From Bordetella genomosp. 9 (GTDB lineage: Bacteria > Pseudomonadota > Gammaproteobacteria > Burkholderiales > Burkholderiaceae_B), in contig NZ_CP021109.1 in NCBI RefSeq assembly GCF_002119725.1, forward strand, positions 2,604,001-2,668,000: a stretch of 64,000 bases of DNA, written 5' to 3'. Both the position numbers and the translations under genes were made by a program. Shown here one piece after another: positions 42,835 to 53,238 of the stretch (the stretch's first letter is position 1; every line of letters starts with the position of its first letter). The notes beneath the pieces were generated by a model that did not search any database, was not told the origin of the DNA, and saw only the letters and a list, made by a program, of their open reading frames with translations.

Positions 42835-44062
42835 TTGTCCAGCTCCACGTGAGGACGCTTCATCGGCAACAGGCCCTGCGGCCGCCACATCATCATGAGT
42901 ACCATCACCAGACCGAACATCAACATGCGGTATTCCGCGAATTCCCGCGCCAGCTCAGGCAGCACGGTCAGCAGGATCGCGGCCAGGATCACGCCCACCT
43001 GCGAGCCCATCCCGCCCAGCACCACGATGGCGAGGATCAGCGCCGATTCGATGAATGTGAACGACTCCGGATTCACGAGTCCCTGCCGCGCAGCGAAGAA
43101 CGCGCCGCCGAAACCGGCGAACATGGCGCCCAGGGTAAAGGCCGAAAGCTTGATGCGCGTGGGATTCAGGCCCAGCGATCGGCAGGCGATTTCGTCTTCG
43201 CGCAGCGCTTCCCACGCGCGGCCCACCGGCATGCGTTTCAGGCGCGTGGCGACGAACAGCGTGATGAGCGCGAGCATCAGCGCCATCAGGTACAGCCAGA
43301 TGATGACGTGCTGGTTCTGGAACGTCAGCCCCAGCAATTCATGGAAGGTGCGCTGGCCCTCGACGCTGGACGTGCGCGCCATCTCGAAGCCGAACACCGA
43401 AGGCTTGGGAATGCCCGAGATACCGTCGGGGCCGCCGGTCAGCCAGTTCAGGTTGATCAGCAGCAGCCGGATGATTTCACCGAAGCCCAGCGTCACGATG
43501 GCCAGATAGTCGCCGCGCAGGCGCAGCACCGGAAAGCCCAGCACGAAGCCGAACAAGGCGGCCAGCGCCCCCGAGAACGGCAGGGCTTCCCAGAAGCTCC
43601 ATCCGCCCCAGTGATACAGCAGCGCGTACGTGTAGGCGCCCACCGCGTAGAAGCCGACGAAGCCCAGGTCCAGCAGCCCGGCGAAGCCCACGACGATGTT
43701 CAGGCCCAGGCCCAGCATGACGTAGATCAGCACCAGGGTGGCGATATCGACGGAGCCGCGGTCGCTGAAGAACGGCCAGACGACAGCGGCGGCCACCACA
43801 AGGATCATCACCCATTTGTGCCCCTGCACCGGCGCCGCCGGCAGCGTCGGCAGATTGCCTTTCAGGCGTTTGAAGGGCAGCGCCAGCCATGGCCGCAAAA
43901 GCTGCCCCACGAAGACCACCGCCATGGCGATGACGACGTTGCTCCAATGCGGATCCATCAGGGTTCGCGCGCCCTGGCGGACCAATTGCAGGCCGAACAC
44001 CGGCGTGACGATGAACGCGGTAAGTATGGCCGCGATGAATGCGTTCTTGATTTGATTGGCCA

Positions 44063-44063
<1 letters not shown>
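42831..44063 (-). CDS. livM: Branched-chain amino acid permease LivM
   Basis: A 410-residue permease with about ten membrane segments. LivM blocks are [55 protein letters not shown] (the ATPase-contacting loop) and [15 protein letters not shown]. An N-terminal extension of about 100 residues with two extra hydrophobic segments precedes the core, as in E. coli LivM. Start and stop overlap livH (one base) and livG (four bases). Confidence 0.93.
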
Positions 44064-44989
<926 letters not shown>

Positions 44990-45060
44990 TTTTTGTACTG
45001 GCTCCAAATAGTTCCGGCCCCGGTAATACGACCCGGAGCCGGAAACCTGGGCGTTCGGTT

Positions 45061-45087
45061 GCGATCCCGGAGGCGCCGGGGAGTCGC
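45061..45087 (-). terminator. Stem-loop between livK and livH
   Basis: CCCGG (45066-45070) / CCGGG (45076-45080) with outer GCGA (45061-45064) / TCGC (45084-45087) forms an interrupted hairpin 3 bases past the livK stop. No T run follows. Such structures often make the receptor mRNA more abundant than the downstream membrane genes. Confidence 0.4.
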
Positions 45088-45089
45088 GA

Positions 45090-46205
45090 TTACAGCTGCG
45101 TCTTCTTGCCGTTCTTGTCCCACTTGAAGACGGCGAACTCGAAGTTCTTCAGATCGCCCTTCGCATCGTATTCGACCTTGCCGATGCCGGTGTTGAAAGT
45201 GTGTTTATGCATGTAGTCGGCGACCTTGGTGGGGTCCTCGCCCACCGCGCCGATGCTTTCGGCCAGGATCTGCACCGCGGCGTACGCCGGCATCTGGAAG
45301 GCGCCGTCCGGATCGCGCTTCTTGTCATGGAAGGCCTTCACGATGCCTTCGTTGCCGGGCATCTTGGTGAAGTCGGCGGGCAGCGTGACGAGCAGGCCGT
45401 CGATGGCGGGACCGGCAATGGCCACCAGGTCCTGGTTGGCGGTGCCTTCCGGGCCCATGAACTGCACGTTCAGGCCCTGTTCGCGCGACTGGCGCAGCAG
45501 CAGGCCCAGTTCGGGGTGATAGCCGCCGAAGTAGACGAAGTCCACGCCGGCCGACTTCAGCTTGGTAATGACCGCGGAATAGTCGCTGTCGCCGACGTTG
45601 ATGCCTTCGAACATCACGACGTTGACGCCGTCCTTGGTCAGCGTGTCCTTGACCTGCGTGGCCACGCCGGAGCCGTAGGTCTGCTTGTCGTGCAGCACGG
45701 CGACCTTCTTGGGCTTGACCGTCTTGGCGATGTAGTTCGCGGCGAACGGCCCCTGCTGGTCGTCACGGCCGATCGTGCGGAAGAAGTAGTGCGGCTTGAT
45801 CGTGTCGGTGACCAGCGGCGAAGTCGCGCCCGGGGTAATGGCGACGATATGTTCCTGCTCGTAGACATTCACGGCAGGCACCGTCACGCCGGAGCACGCA
45901 TGCGCCACGGCAAACTTGGCGCCCGAATTGACGACACGGTTGGCGGCCGGCACGGCCTGCTTCGGTTCGCAGCCGTCGTCGATCAGGATGGGCTCCAGCT
46001 TCTTGCCCTTGACGCCGCCCTTGGCGTTGATGGTTTCGATTGCCGTCAACGCGCCGGCCTGGATCTGATCGCCGTACTGGGTGTTGGGGCCCGTCATGGG
46101 TTGGGGGATGCCGATCTTGATGGTATCGGCAGCATGCACAGCGCCGGCCAGGGTCAGCGCCCCCAGCGCGAACGCGATGGGGGAAAGGCGTTGCAGCATA
46201 TTCAT
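45090..46205 (-). CDS. livK: Branched-chain amino acid-binding protein LivK-like
   Basis: A 371-residue periplasmic receptor. The signal peptide is about residues 1-26 (LSPIAFALGALTLAGAVHA), then IKIGIPQPMTGPNTQYGDQI and the Cys pair of the LivJ/K fold (DDGCEPKQAVPAANR, HACSGVTVPA). ATG 46205 follows GGAGA by eight bases. It is the first gene of the operon, with a perfect palindrome about 115 bp upstream. Leu/Ile/Val is the likely ligand, with others possible. Confidence 0.92.
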   Translation of the reverse strand: MNMLQRLSPIAFALGALTLAGAVHAADTIKIGIPQPMTGPNTQYGDQIQAGALTAIETINAKGGVKGKKLEPILIDDGCEPKQAVPAANRVVNSGAKFAVAHACSGVTVPAVNVYEQEHIVAITPGATSPLVTDTIKPHYFFRTIGRDDQQGPFAANYIAKTVKPKKVAVLHDKQTYGSGVATQVKDTLTKDGVNVVMFEGINVGDSDYSAVITKLKSAGVDFVYFGGYHPELGLLLRQSREQGLNVQFMGPEGTANQDLVAIAGPAIDGLLVTLPADFTKMPGNEGIVKAFHDKKRDPDGAFQMPAYAAVQILAESIGAVGEDPTKVADYMHKHTFNTGIGKVEYDAKGDLKNFEFAVFKWDKNGKKTQL

Positions 46206-46320
46206 GCGATAGATCTCCGCTAGGGTTGAGCGGCTGGGCACGTGGCGGGCGCGGGAAGGATATTCCCGAACCTATCGTGCGTCACCGGCTTCATGGGCAA
46301 ACCACGATGTGGCGCGTATT

Positions 46321-46338
46321 CTGAAAGCTGGCTTTCAG
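46321..46338. promoter_or_regulatory. 18-bp palindrome upstream of livK
   Basis: CTGAAAGC (46321-46328) / GCTTTCAG (46331-46338) is an eight-base perfect inverted repeat with a two-base centre. It lies in the 234-bp gap between livK and the VIT1-like gene, both minus strand. It could be an operator for the liv operon or a 3' hairpin of the VIT1-like gene. Nothing else was recognised in the gap. Confidence 0.4.
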
Positions 46339-46439
46339 GCTGTCACTGCGTGTATTCCCCAATATCGAAGAAACTGTACACATCCGGTGACACATCACCG
46401 TAACAGCCGCATCACGCAGCCGGAACAGCGGGCCCGCCA

Positions 46440-47132
46440 TCAGCCCGCAGCGCCGAATAACGCACCCACGCCGGCTGTCACGCCCATCGCCACCGCGCCG
46501 AGGACCGACACGCGTACGGCGGCGGCCGCCTTGGGCGCCCCGCCGGCCCAGGCGGCGATGGCCCCCAGCGCCGCCAGACAGACCACCGAGCCCGTTGCGA
46601 CCACCGGCAGCTGCAAGGCGGGACGCGGCACCAGCACGGCCAGAACCAGCGGCAAGGCGCTGCCGGCGGCGAAGCTCAGGGCGGATGCAAGCGCCGCCTG
46701 CAGCGGGCGGGCGCGGGTGTTCTTGGAGATGCCCAGTTCGTCGCGGGCATGGGCGTCCAGGGCATCGTGCGCGGTCAGGGCGCGCGCCACCTGCATGGCG
46801 AGCTCCGGCGCCAGCCCGCGATTGACGTAGATGTCCGCCAGCTCCTGCAGTTCGACCGCGGAATTGCGCATCAGCGAACGCTGCTCCAGCCGAAGATCCG
46901 CCTTCTCGACGTCCGATTGCGATTTGACCGAAACGTACTCGCCCACCGCCATCGACAGCGCCCCCGCCACCAGTCCCGCCAGTCCGGCCGTGAATATCGC
47001 GCCGTGACTGGCCTGCGCCGCCGCCACCCCGGCGATCAGGCTCGAGGTGGATACGATGCCGTCGTTGGCGCCAAGCACGGCGGCGCGCAGCCAGCCCGTA
47101 CGATGAATGCGATGATGTTCCGGAGCCGGCAT
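46440..47132 (-). CDS. VIT1/CCC1-family membrane protein
   Basis: A 230-residue protein with the VIT1/CCC1 opening (RAAVLGANDGIVSTSSLIAGV), the second segment AGALSMAVGEYVSVKSQSDVEKAD, a cytoplasmic acidic helical stretch, and three more membrane segments. Relatives carry Fe2+ or Mn2+ into a compartment or out of the cytosol. It lies 21 bp after mmsB on the same strand, so it may be the last gene of that transcript. Confidence 0.9.
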   Translation of the reverse strand: MPAPEHHRIHRTGWLRAAVLGANDGIVSTSSLIAGVAAAQASHGAIFTAGLAGLVAGALSMAVGEYVSVKSQSDVEKADLRLEQRSLMRNSAVELQELADIYVNRGLAPELAMQVARALTAHDALDAHARDELGISKNTRARPLQAALASALSFAAGSALPLVLAVLVPRPALQLPVVATGSVVCLAALGAIAAWAGGAPKAAAAVRVSVLGAVAMGVTAGVGALFGAAG

Positions 47133-47153
47133 GAGTCAGGACGTCGAAAACTT

Positions 47154-48038
47154 TCAGCTTTTGCGATACAGATTCAGGATGCTGGAGAAATCGAGCTTGC
47201 CCTGTCCGCCCGCGCTATGCAGTGCATACAGGTTGCGGGCCAGTTCGCCCAGGGGAATGGGCGAGCGCGTCGCCAGGGCCGCTTCGGCGGCCAGGCCAAG
47301 ATCCTTGAGCATCAGATCCGTACCGAAACCGCCCGCATAGCCCTTGGACGCCGGCGCGTGATCCATCACGCCCGGCCACGGGTTGTACAGCTCGGTGGCC
47401 CAGTTGCGGCCCGAACTCTTGGCGATGATGTCCGACAGCACTTTGGGATCCAGCCCGTTGGCCACGCCCAGGGCCAGTGCTTCCGCGGTGCCGGCCATCA
47501 GCACCCCCAACAGCATGTTGTTGCAGATCTTGGCAACCTGCCCCGCGCCGGCCGGACCCGCGTGAAAAATGTTCTTGCCCATCTGCTCCAGCACGGGCCG
47601 CGCGCGCGCCAGCGCGCCAGCATCGCCGCCCACGATGAAGGTCAGCGTGCCGGCCGCCGCGCCGGCCGTGCCGCCGGAGACCGGCGCATCCAGCATCGCG
47701 ATGCCGCGAGCCTGCGCCGCGGCCGCCACCTTGCGGGCGGTCTCCGGCGCGATGGTGCTGCATTCGATGACGAGGGCCGTGGGATCGATATGCGCCAGCA
47801 GGTCCTCGCCGATATACAGCCCTTCCACGTGCTGGCTGGCCGGCAGCATGGTGATGACGATGTCGGCGCCCTCCACCGCCTGCCTGGCCGATGGCGCGGC
47901 CTGCGCGCCGGCCGCAGCCAACTGCGCCACGCCGGCCGGCAGCAGGTCGTACACCGCGAGTTCGCGGCCTGCCTTGACCAGGTTCAGCGCCATGGGCGCC
48001 CCCATGTTGCCCAAACCGATAAAAGCGATCTTGCCCAT
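47154..48038 (-). CDS. mmsB: 3-hydroxyisobutyrate dehydrogenase
   Basis: A 294-residue dehydrogenase that oxidises 3-hydroxyisobutyrate to methylmalonate semialdehyde with NAD in valine breakdown. The nucleotide-binding motif is GLGNMGAPMALNL, the substrate motif DAPVSGGTAGAAAGTL, and the catalytic Lys sits in AGQVAKICNNM. ATG 48038 has GAGGAGA upstream. It follows the hydrolase gene by 109 bp on the same strand. The next enzyme, methylmalonate-semialdehyde dehydrogenase, is not in this window. Confidence 0.93.
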   Translation of the reverse strand: MGKIAFIGLGNMGAPMALNLVKAGRELAVYDLLPAGVAQLAAAGAQAAPSARQAVEGADIVITMLPASQHVEGLYIGEDLLAHIDPTALVIECSTIAPETARKVAAAAQARGIAMLDAPVSGGTAGAAAGTLTFIVGGDAGALARARPVLEQMGKNIFHAGPAGAGQVAKICNNMLLGVLMAGTAEALALGVANGLDPKVLSDIIAKSSGRNWATELYNPWPGVMDHAPASKGYAGGFGTDLMLKDLGLAAEAALATRSPIPLGELARNLYALHSAGGQGKLDFSSILNLYRKS

Positions 48039-48147
48039 GCTGTCTCCTCGATATTGTTCCGGCACGGCGGCGCCGGCCGGCGGGCCGCCGCCGGTCTCGT
48101 GAACCGGCGGGCCCGCCTATCAAAAGCAAAAGCGGCTCACGCCGCCA

Positions 48148-49329
48148 TCAGGCCGCACCCAGGTCCTGCAGCGGATGCGGCTGTCCCTGCGGCCACGGCT
48201 CCTCGAAGAATTTCAACACCCACTCCTTGCTGGCCGCCTCTATCGTGGCGGGGTTCCAGCGCGGCCGCTTGTCCTTGTCGATCAGCAACGCCCGGATGCC
48301 TTCCTGGAAATCGCCGTGCGCACTGGCGTGCAGCGCCGCCACGTATTCGGCGCGGAACACGTCGGCCAGCGACCGCTGCCGCAAGCGCATCAGCAGCGTG
48401 AAGGCCAGCCGCGCCGTGCCCGGCGAGCCGGCCAGCATGGTGCGGGCGGCCCGGGCCAGCCATGGATCGTCGTGTTCGGCCAGGGCGGCGATGTTCTCGT
48501 GGATTTCTTCCAGGTTGGTGCCGGCGCACAGGTTATTGATCTGGAAGGCATGCTGCTTCAACGGGCCGGGCGCCAGCGTTTCGGCCGGCTGCATGCCATG
48601 CAGCACCTGGCGCAGCAGGCCGTCGTTGATCGAACGCGGGGCGAACGCCGCGGGTTTTTCCACATCCCCGATGACGCCCGCCCCGCCCGCCCACGGCTGC
48701 TGGACCAGGTGATCGAGCAGGCGCGGCCAATCCTGGGCGCGCAGATGGAAGTCGGCCAGGCCAGCGAAAAACGCGTCCGACGCATTGAGCTGGGCCCCGG
48801 TCAGCGCCAGGAACAGCCCCGTGTTGCCCGGCATGCGACTGAGCAGCCAGCTGCCGCCCACGTCCGGAAACAGCCCGATCGAGATCTCGGGCATGGCAAG
48901 CCGCGAGGTCTCATCGACCACGCGATGGCTGGCCCCCATCATCAGTCCGATGCCGCCGCCCATGACAAAGCCATGTCCCCAACACAACACCGGCTTGGGA
49001 TAGGTGTGGATACGGTAATCCAGCCGGTACTCGACTTCGAAGAACTCGCGCGCATAGCGGTTGCCCCAGGCATCGCCCTTGGGTGAAGATTGCATGCTGC
49101 GATACAGGCTCTGCAGATCGCCGCCGGCGCAGAACGCCTTGTCCCCGGCGCCTTGCAGGACGACCACCGCCACCCTTGGATCATCCGCCCAGGCGGACAG
49201 GCGCTGGTCCAGGCTGCGCGCCATTTCCAGCGACAGGCCGTTCAGACTCTGGGGGGCGTTCAACGTGGCGATGCCTATGCGCATCCCGTTGTCGGTCGGA
49301 CGTTCCTCGAAAAGCACCGGCTGGTTCAT
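48148..49329 (-). CDS. 3-hydroxyisobutyryl-CoA hydrolase
   Basis: A 393-residue crotonase-fold hydrolase that frees 3-hydroxyisobutyrate from CoA in valine catabolism. The oxyanion-hole region is KAFCAGGDLQSLYRS, then GFVMGGGIGLMMGASHRVV and EISIGLFPDVGGSWLLSRMP, which mark HIBYL-CoA hydrolases rather than plain enoyl-CoA hydratases, as does the length. The ATG overlaps the acyl-CoA dehydrogenase stop in ATGA. Confidence 0.9.
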   Translation of the reverse strand: MNQPVLFEERPTDNGMRIGIATLNAPQSLNGLSLEMARSLDQRLSAWADDPRVAVVVLQGAGDKAFCAGGDLQSLYRSMQSSPKGDAWGNRYAREFFEVEYRLDYRIHTYPKPVLCWGHGFVMGGGIGLMMGASHRVVDETSRLAMPEISIGLFPDVGGSWLLSRMPGNTGLFLALTGAQLNASDAFFAGLADFHLRAQDWPRLLDHLVQQPWAGGAGVIGDVEKPAAFAPRSINDGLLRQVLHGMQPAETLAPGPLKQHAFQINNLCAGTNLEEIHENIAALAEHDDPWLARAARTMLAGSPGTARLAFTLLMRLRQRSLADVFRAEYVAALHASAHGDFQEGIRALLIDKDKRPRWNPATIEAASKEWVLKFFEEPWPQGQPHPLQDLGAA

Positions 49330-50480
49330 CGCAAGTCTGCTCCCTTCTCCAACAGCTGGCGGGCAACGATCACGCGCATGATTTCGTTGGTGCCCTCCAG
49401 GATCTGATGCACGCGAGTATCGCGCACCAGTCGCTCCAAAGGATAGTCCTTCAGATAGCCGTAGCCGCCATGGATCTGCTGGGCGTCAAGGCAAACCTGG
49501 AAACCCATGTCGGTGGCGAAGCGCTTGGCCATGGCGCAATAGGCGCTGGCGTCCGGCGACCCGCCGTCCAGCTTGCATGCGGCCAGGCGCACCATCTGCC
49601 GGGCCGCGACCAGATGGGTCGCCATATCGGCCAGTTTGAACTGCAAGGCCTGGAAGTCGGCCAGCGGCGCACCGAACTGGCGCCGCTCGCGCATATACCG
49701 GCGCGCGGCGTCCAGGGCGCCTTGCGCCGCCCCCACGGAACACGTCGCGATATTGATGCGGCCGCCGTCCAGTCCGCGCATGGCGATCTTGAAGCCCTGG
49801 CCCGGCTCGCCCAGCATATTGGCCGCGGGCACGCGCACGTTTTCGAAAGTAATGGCGCGGGTGGACTGGCTGTTCCACCCCATTTTTTCTTCCTTGCGGC
49901 CGTAAGTGATACCCGGGCTGTCCGCCGGGACGGCGAAGGCGCTGACGCCCCCTGCTCCGCCGCCGCCCGTACGGGCCATGACGATCAGCAGGTCGGTGTC
50001 GCCGCCGCCGGAAATGAATGCCTTGGATCCGTTCAGGACATACTGCGCGCCGTCCTCCTCCGCCCGCGTACGCAGCGAGGCCGCGTCGGAACCGGAGCCG
50101 GGCTCGGTCAGGCAGTACGAGGCCAGCTTTTCGCCGGCGCACAGTTTGGGGCCCCAGGCTTCGCGCAGCCCCGGCTGGCCCCAGGTGCCGACCATCCAGG
50201 CCGCCATGTTGTGGATGGTCAGGAAAGCCGTGGTGGAAGGATCCACGGCGGCCATTTCCTCGAACACCAGCGTCGCGTCGATGCGCGGCAAACCCAGCCC
50301 GCCGATTTCCTGCGGCGCGTAAAGACCGCAAAAACCCAACTCGCCGGCGCGGGCAAAGACTTCGCGGGGAAAGATCCCTTCCGCATCCCAGCGCGCCGCG
50401 TGCGGCGCCATCTCGCCCTGCGCGAATTCGCGCGCCGCCTGCGCGAAAGCCCGCTGGTCCTCGCTCAATTCCATGTCCAT
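49326..50480 (-). CDS. Acyl-CoA dehydrogenase (isobutyryl-CoA dehydrogenase-like)
   Basis: A 384-residue flavoprotein that desaturates short acyl-CoA. Motifs are YCLTEPGSGSDAASL, the FAD/substrate block FISGGGDTDL, GGYGYLKDYPLERLVRD and ILEGTNEIMRVIVAR with the catalytic Glu. The pairing with HIBYL-CoA hydrolase and mmsB points to isobutyryl-CoA. ATG 50480 follows GAGGAGA by seven bases. It is the first gene of the operon, with a 16-bp palindrome 63 bp before the start. Confidence 0.92.
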   Translation of the reverse strand: MDMELSEDQRAFAQAAREFAQGEMAPHAARWDAEGIFPREVFARAGELGFCGLYAPQEIGGLGLPRIDATLVFEEMAAVDPSTTAFLTIHNMAAWMVGTWGQPGLREAWGPKLCAGEKLASYCLTEPGSGSDAASLRTRAEEDGAQYVLNGSKAFISGGGDTDLLIVMARTGGGGAGGVSAFAVPADSPGITYGRKEEKMGWNSQSTRAITFENVRVPAANMLGEPGQGFKIAMRGLDGGRINIATCSVGAAQGALDAARRYMRERRQFGAPLADFQALQFKLADMATHLVAARQMVRLAACKLDGGSPDASAYCAMAKRFATDMGFQVCLDAQQIHGGYGYLKDYPLERLVRDTRVHQILEGTNEIMRVIVARQLLEKGADLR

Positions 50481-50542
50481 GTGCCGTCTCCTCGTATCGA
50501 TGTGCCGCCGTCCGGCGATATGCCCCGTCCGGCGTTTCGGGA

Positions 50543-50558
50543 TTTACGTTAACGTAAA
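50543..50558. promoter_or_regulatory. Perfect 16-bp palindrome, candidate operator of valine operon
   Basis: TTTACGTTAACGTAAA is fully symmetric and lies in the 117-bp gap before the acyl-CoA dehydrogenase gene. Its AT-rich ends and ACGT half-sites recall operators of regulators of branched-chain amino acid catabolism such as LiuR, from memory and unverified. No regulator gene is adjacent. Confidence 0.6.
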
Positions 50559-50597
50559 CGGAAACAGAATGACAAGCCAGCGATGCGGCAAGCGCGG

Positions 50598-50939
50598 TCA
50601 GCGCCGCGCCTTGGGCGTGCGCGGCGGCGGCGCGGCCGGTTCCTGGCGCGCGCGGTGAGCGGCGCGGCGCCGCCGCGACTCCATGGGATCGAAGATGAGC
50701 GGCCGATAGATTTCCACGCGGTCGCCGTCTGACAGCGGGTGCGTGGCGGAAACCTGCCGCCCGAACACGCCGACGCCGGCCTGCCATGGGTCGACGCCGG
50801 GGAAGGACTCGGCAAATCCGCTGGCCGCGATGGCCTGCGCGGCAGTCGAACCCACGGGAAGTTCGACCTGCCGCTGCCATGCCTCGTGCGGCCGCGCGTG
50901 GCATACCAAGACCGTCATCCTGGCCCGATCATTCCCCAT
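50598..50939 (-). CDS. rnfH: RnfH-family ubiquitin-like protein (RatB)
   Basis: A 113-residue protein of the RnfH/UPF0125 family (beta-grasp): VGVFGRQVSATHPLSDGDRVEIYRPL (residues within about 54-82), then DPMESRRRRA. Function is not established. The basic Pro/Ala-rich tail is variable. The start is uncertain between ATG 50939, which overlaps the ratA end by 11 bases, and ATG 50918. Adjacent to ratA as in many proteobacteria. Confidence 0.88.
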   Translation of the reverse strand: MGNDRARMTVLVCHARPHEAWQRQVELPVGSTAAQAIAASGFAESFPGVDPWQAGVGVFGRQVSATHPLSDGDRVEIYRPLIFDPMESRRRRAAHRARQEPAAPPPRTPKARR

Positions 50940-51363
50940 ACACAGCCTGGGCGCGCTTGGTGAAGGAATCGATGAAGCTGGTCGCGATGCGGTTGAACAC
51001 GGGCCCGACCAGGGCTTCCAGGGCGCGGTTCGAGAACTCGTACTCCATGGTGAACAGTACTTTGCACGCGTCGGGCGCCAGGGCCTGGAATTGCCAATGC
51101 CCCACCAGCATGGAAAACGGGCCGTCCACCAGTTCCAGATCGATGCGATGCGGAAACACGTGGGTGTTCCGCGTGGTGAATCGCTGCTTCATGCCGGCGA
51201 AGCTGATGATGATGGACGCCTGCATGCCGTGTTCGTCCCGGGACTTTACCTCCGCCCCGCCGCACCACGGCATGAACTCCGGATACTGCTCCACGCCGGC
51301 GACGAGTTCGAACATTTGCGCATCGCTGTAAGGGACGAGAACGGAACGCTGGACTTTGTGCAT
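50929..51363 (-). CDS. ratA: RatA / COQ10-like START-domain protein
   Basis: A 144-residue START-fold protein: RSVLVPYSDAQMFELVAGVE, QYPEFMPWC and the C-terminal FNRIATSFIDSFTKRAQAVYG. In E. coli RatA was reported to block ribosome subunit association; Coq10 relatives bind ubiquinone. ATG 51363 matches the family start; the in-frame TTG at 51375 is less likely. Divergent from smpB and followed by rnfH, the classic smpB-ratA-rnfH neighbourhood. Confidence 0.9.
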   Translation of the reverse strand: MHKVQRSVLVPYSDAQMFELVAGVEQYPEFMPWCGGAEVKSRDEHGMQASIIISFAGMKQRFTTRNTHVFPHRIDLELVDGPFSMLVGHWQFQALAPDACKVLFTMEYEFSNRALEALVGPVFNRIATSFIDSFTKRAQAVYGE

Positions 51364-51510
51364 CGAGGGTCGCAAATCGCTAGAATGCTAGGATTTTACC
51401 GGTAGTGCCTCTCCCCTGTTTGATGTGCCACTCTCCTGGGGGATTTCCCCGCCGGGATTGCGCCGGGTTCGTGCGCGCGGGACGCGGCTGGCGCGCTGGA
51501 GCAGAATGAA

Positions 51511-51981
51511 ATGAGCATTATCGATAATCGAAAAGCGTCCCACGAGTACTTCATCGAAGACCGCTACGAAGCGGGCCTCGTTTTGCAGGGCTGGGAGGTC
51601 AAAGCGATCCGCGAGGGCCGCGTGCAGCTCAGGGAAAGCTACATCATTGTGCGCGACGGCGAGATCTATATCGTCGGCATGCACGTCAGCCCCCTGCCCA
51701 CGGCGTCGACGCACATCCACCCCGACGCCACGCGCACCCGCAAGCTGCTGCTGCATGCAGAGGAGATCAACAAGCTGATCGGCAAGGTCGAACAGCGCGG
51801 GTACACCCTGGTGCCGCTCAACCTGCATTACAAGGATGGCCGGATCAAGCTGGACTTCGCGCTGGGTCGCGGCAAGAAGCTGCACGACAAGCGCGACACC
51901 GCGCGGGACAAGGACTGGGCGCGCGAAAAAGAACGCCTGATGAAGCACGACACCCGCGCATCGCGGCGCAGCGAAGCTTAA
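51511..51981 (+). CDS. smpB: tmRNA-binding protein SmpB
   Basis: A 156-residue SmpB that binds tmRNA and rescues stalled ribosomes. Family blocks are [47 protein letters not shown] and the basic C-terminal tail starting [20 protein letters not shown] 51511 gives the standard length. ssrA itself was not found in the window. Confidence 0.97.
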   Translation: MSIIDNRKASHEYFIEDRYEAGLVLQGWEVKAIREGRVQLRESYIIVRDGEIYIVGMHVSPLPTASTHIHPDATRTRKLLLHAEEINKLIGKVEQRGYTLVPLNLHYKDGRIKLDFALGRGKKLHDKRDTARDKDWAREKERLMKHDTRASRRSEA

Positions 51982-52041
51982 GGCGCAAGCCCCGCTGCAA
52001 CGGCGCTCCCGCTTTTTGCGGGGGGTGCAGAGGCCCTTGCA

Positions 52042-53187
52042 CTACGCCACCACAATCCGGTCGCGCCCGGCCATCTTGGCTGCATACAAGGCCCCGTCGG
52101 CGCGCCGCATCATCGTTTCCACCGTTTCCTCGCCATCCCACTCCACCAGGCCGCCGCTGAAGGTATAGGAGACAGCCGCACCGGCGTCGGCGCATCGGCT
52201 TGCACGGACCCGTTGCAGCAGACGATCGGTTGCGAAGGCGGCCGCGTCGATGCGCGTATCGGGCAGCAGGACCACGAATTCCTCGCCGCCCAGCCGGCCG
52301 ATGATGTCCTCCTGACGGAATACCGACACCGCAAGCATGCCGAAATGCTGCAGGACCGCGTCACCCATGGCGTGGCCGTGCGTATCGTTCACCTGCTTGA
52401 ATCGGTCGATATCGAGCATCAGCAGCGACAGGCGCTGGTCGCCACGGATGGCGCGAGCCAGGGTCTTTTCGGCAAGCAGCCGCCATGCCTTGCGCGACAA
52501 TGTTCCCGTCAGCGAATCGGTATTGGCCTCGCTTTCGCGCTGCGCCAGCATCCGGTCATGCACCATCAGGATCATCCCAAGCGTCAGGCTTGGCATGGCC
52601 AATACGCCGATGGACAGGAAAAGCAGATGCATGGGCGTACCCTGGGCCAGGGTCGGCATCACCTCGATCCGCGCCGCATAGAACATCCCGCGCAGCGCAT
52701 GGCCAACCGCCTCGAACCCGGCGACGTAGAAAGCGAACAGATAGGGATAGCCGGGCCGGTTGCGCGGCCGCCAGCGGTGTATGGTCGTCGCCATCGCTGC
52801 CATCATCACGCACTGCAGCAACGACACCGCGACAATGCGCGCATTGGTGTCCGGCCAGACGTACCAGAACAGCGCGATGGCCGCGGTCTGCGCGCCCACC
52901 GCCGCAACCAGCCACCCGACAGGCGCCTGACGCCCGAAGAAGCGCAACACCGCGGCGACGTAACACGCGGCGCCGGCGGCCATCAGCAGATTCGCCGCGA
53001 CGACGCCCAACACGGGCGGCAGAAACGCCTGCGCCGCCAGGCCGATGAGCGACACGAATACCAGGATCGCGCCGCGCGTGCATTCGCGTATGCCGGCGAT
53101 GCCGCTGCGCGCCAGCGACCCCAGGACCGCCAGCATAAGAACATTGGTGAGCGCCGTGATGACGATCAGGGCAACGGAAGCAGACAT
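52042..53187 (-). CDS. Membrane diguanylate cyclase (GGDEF)
   Basis: A 381-residue protein with six or seven hydrophobic segments (about residues 5-215) and a C-terminal GGDEF domain that makes cyclic di-GMP from GTP. The domain has DIDRFKQVNDTHGHAMGD, the active loop RLGGEEF (GGEEF, competent) and the YAAKMAGRDR end. No RxxD inhibitory site is seen in the expected place. The N-terminal sensor region is not assigned to a named family. ATG 53187 is preferred to TTG 53193. Confidence 0.92.
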   Translation of the reverse strand: MSASVALIVITALTNVLMLAVLGSLARSGIAGIRECTRGAILVFVSLIGLAAQAFLPPVLGVVAANLLMAAGAACYVAAVLRFFGRQAPVGWLVAAVGAQTAAIALFWYVWPDTNARIVAVSLLQCVMMAAMATTIHRWRPRNRPGYPYLFAFYVAGFEAVGHALRGMFYAARIEVMPTLAQGTPMHLLFLSIGVLAMPSLTLGMILMVHDRMLAQRESEANTDSLTGTLSRKAWRLLAEKTLARAIRGDQRLSLLMLDIDRFKQVNDTHGHAMGDAVLQHFGMLAVSVFRQEDIIGRLGGEEFVVLLPDTRIDAAAFATDRLLQRVRASRCADAGAAVSYTFSGGLVEWDGEETVETMMRRADGALYAAKMAGRDRIVVA

Positions 53188-53238
53188 TTGCAATGCCGAC
53201 GGCGCATGAATCCGGCGGCCGCGGCCGCCGGGACGGGG

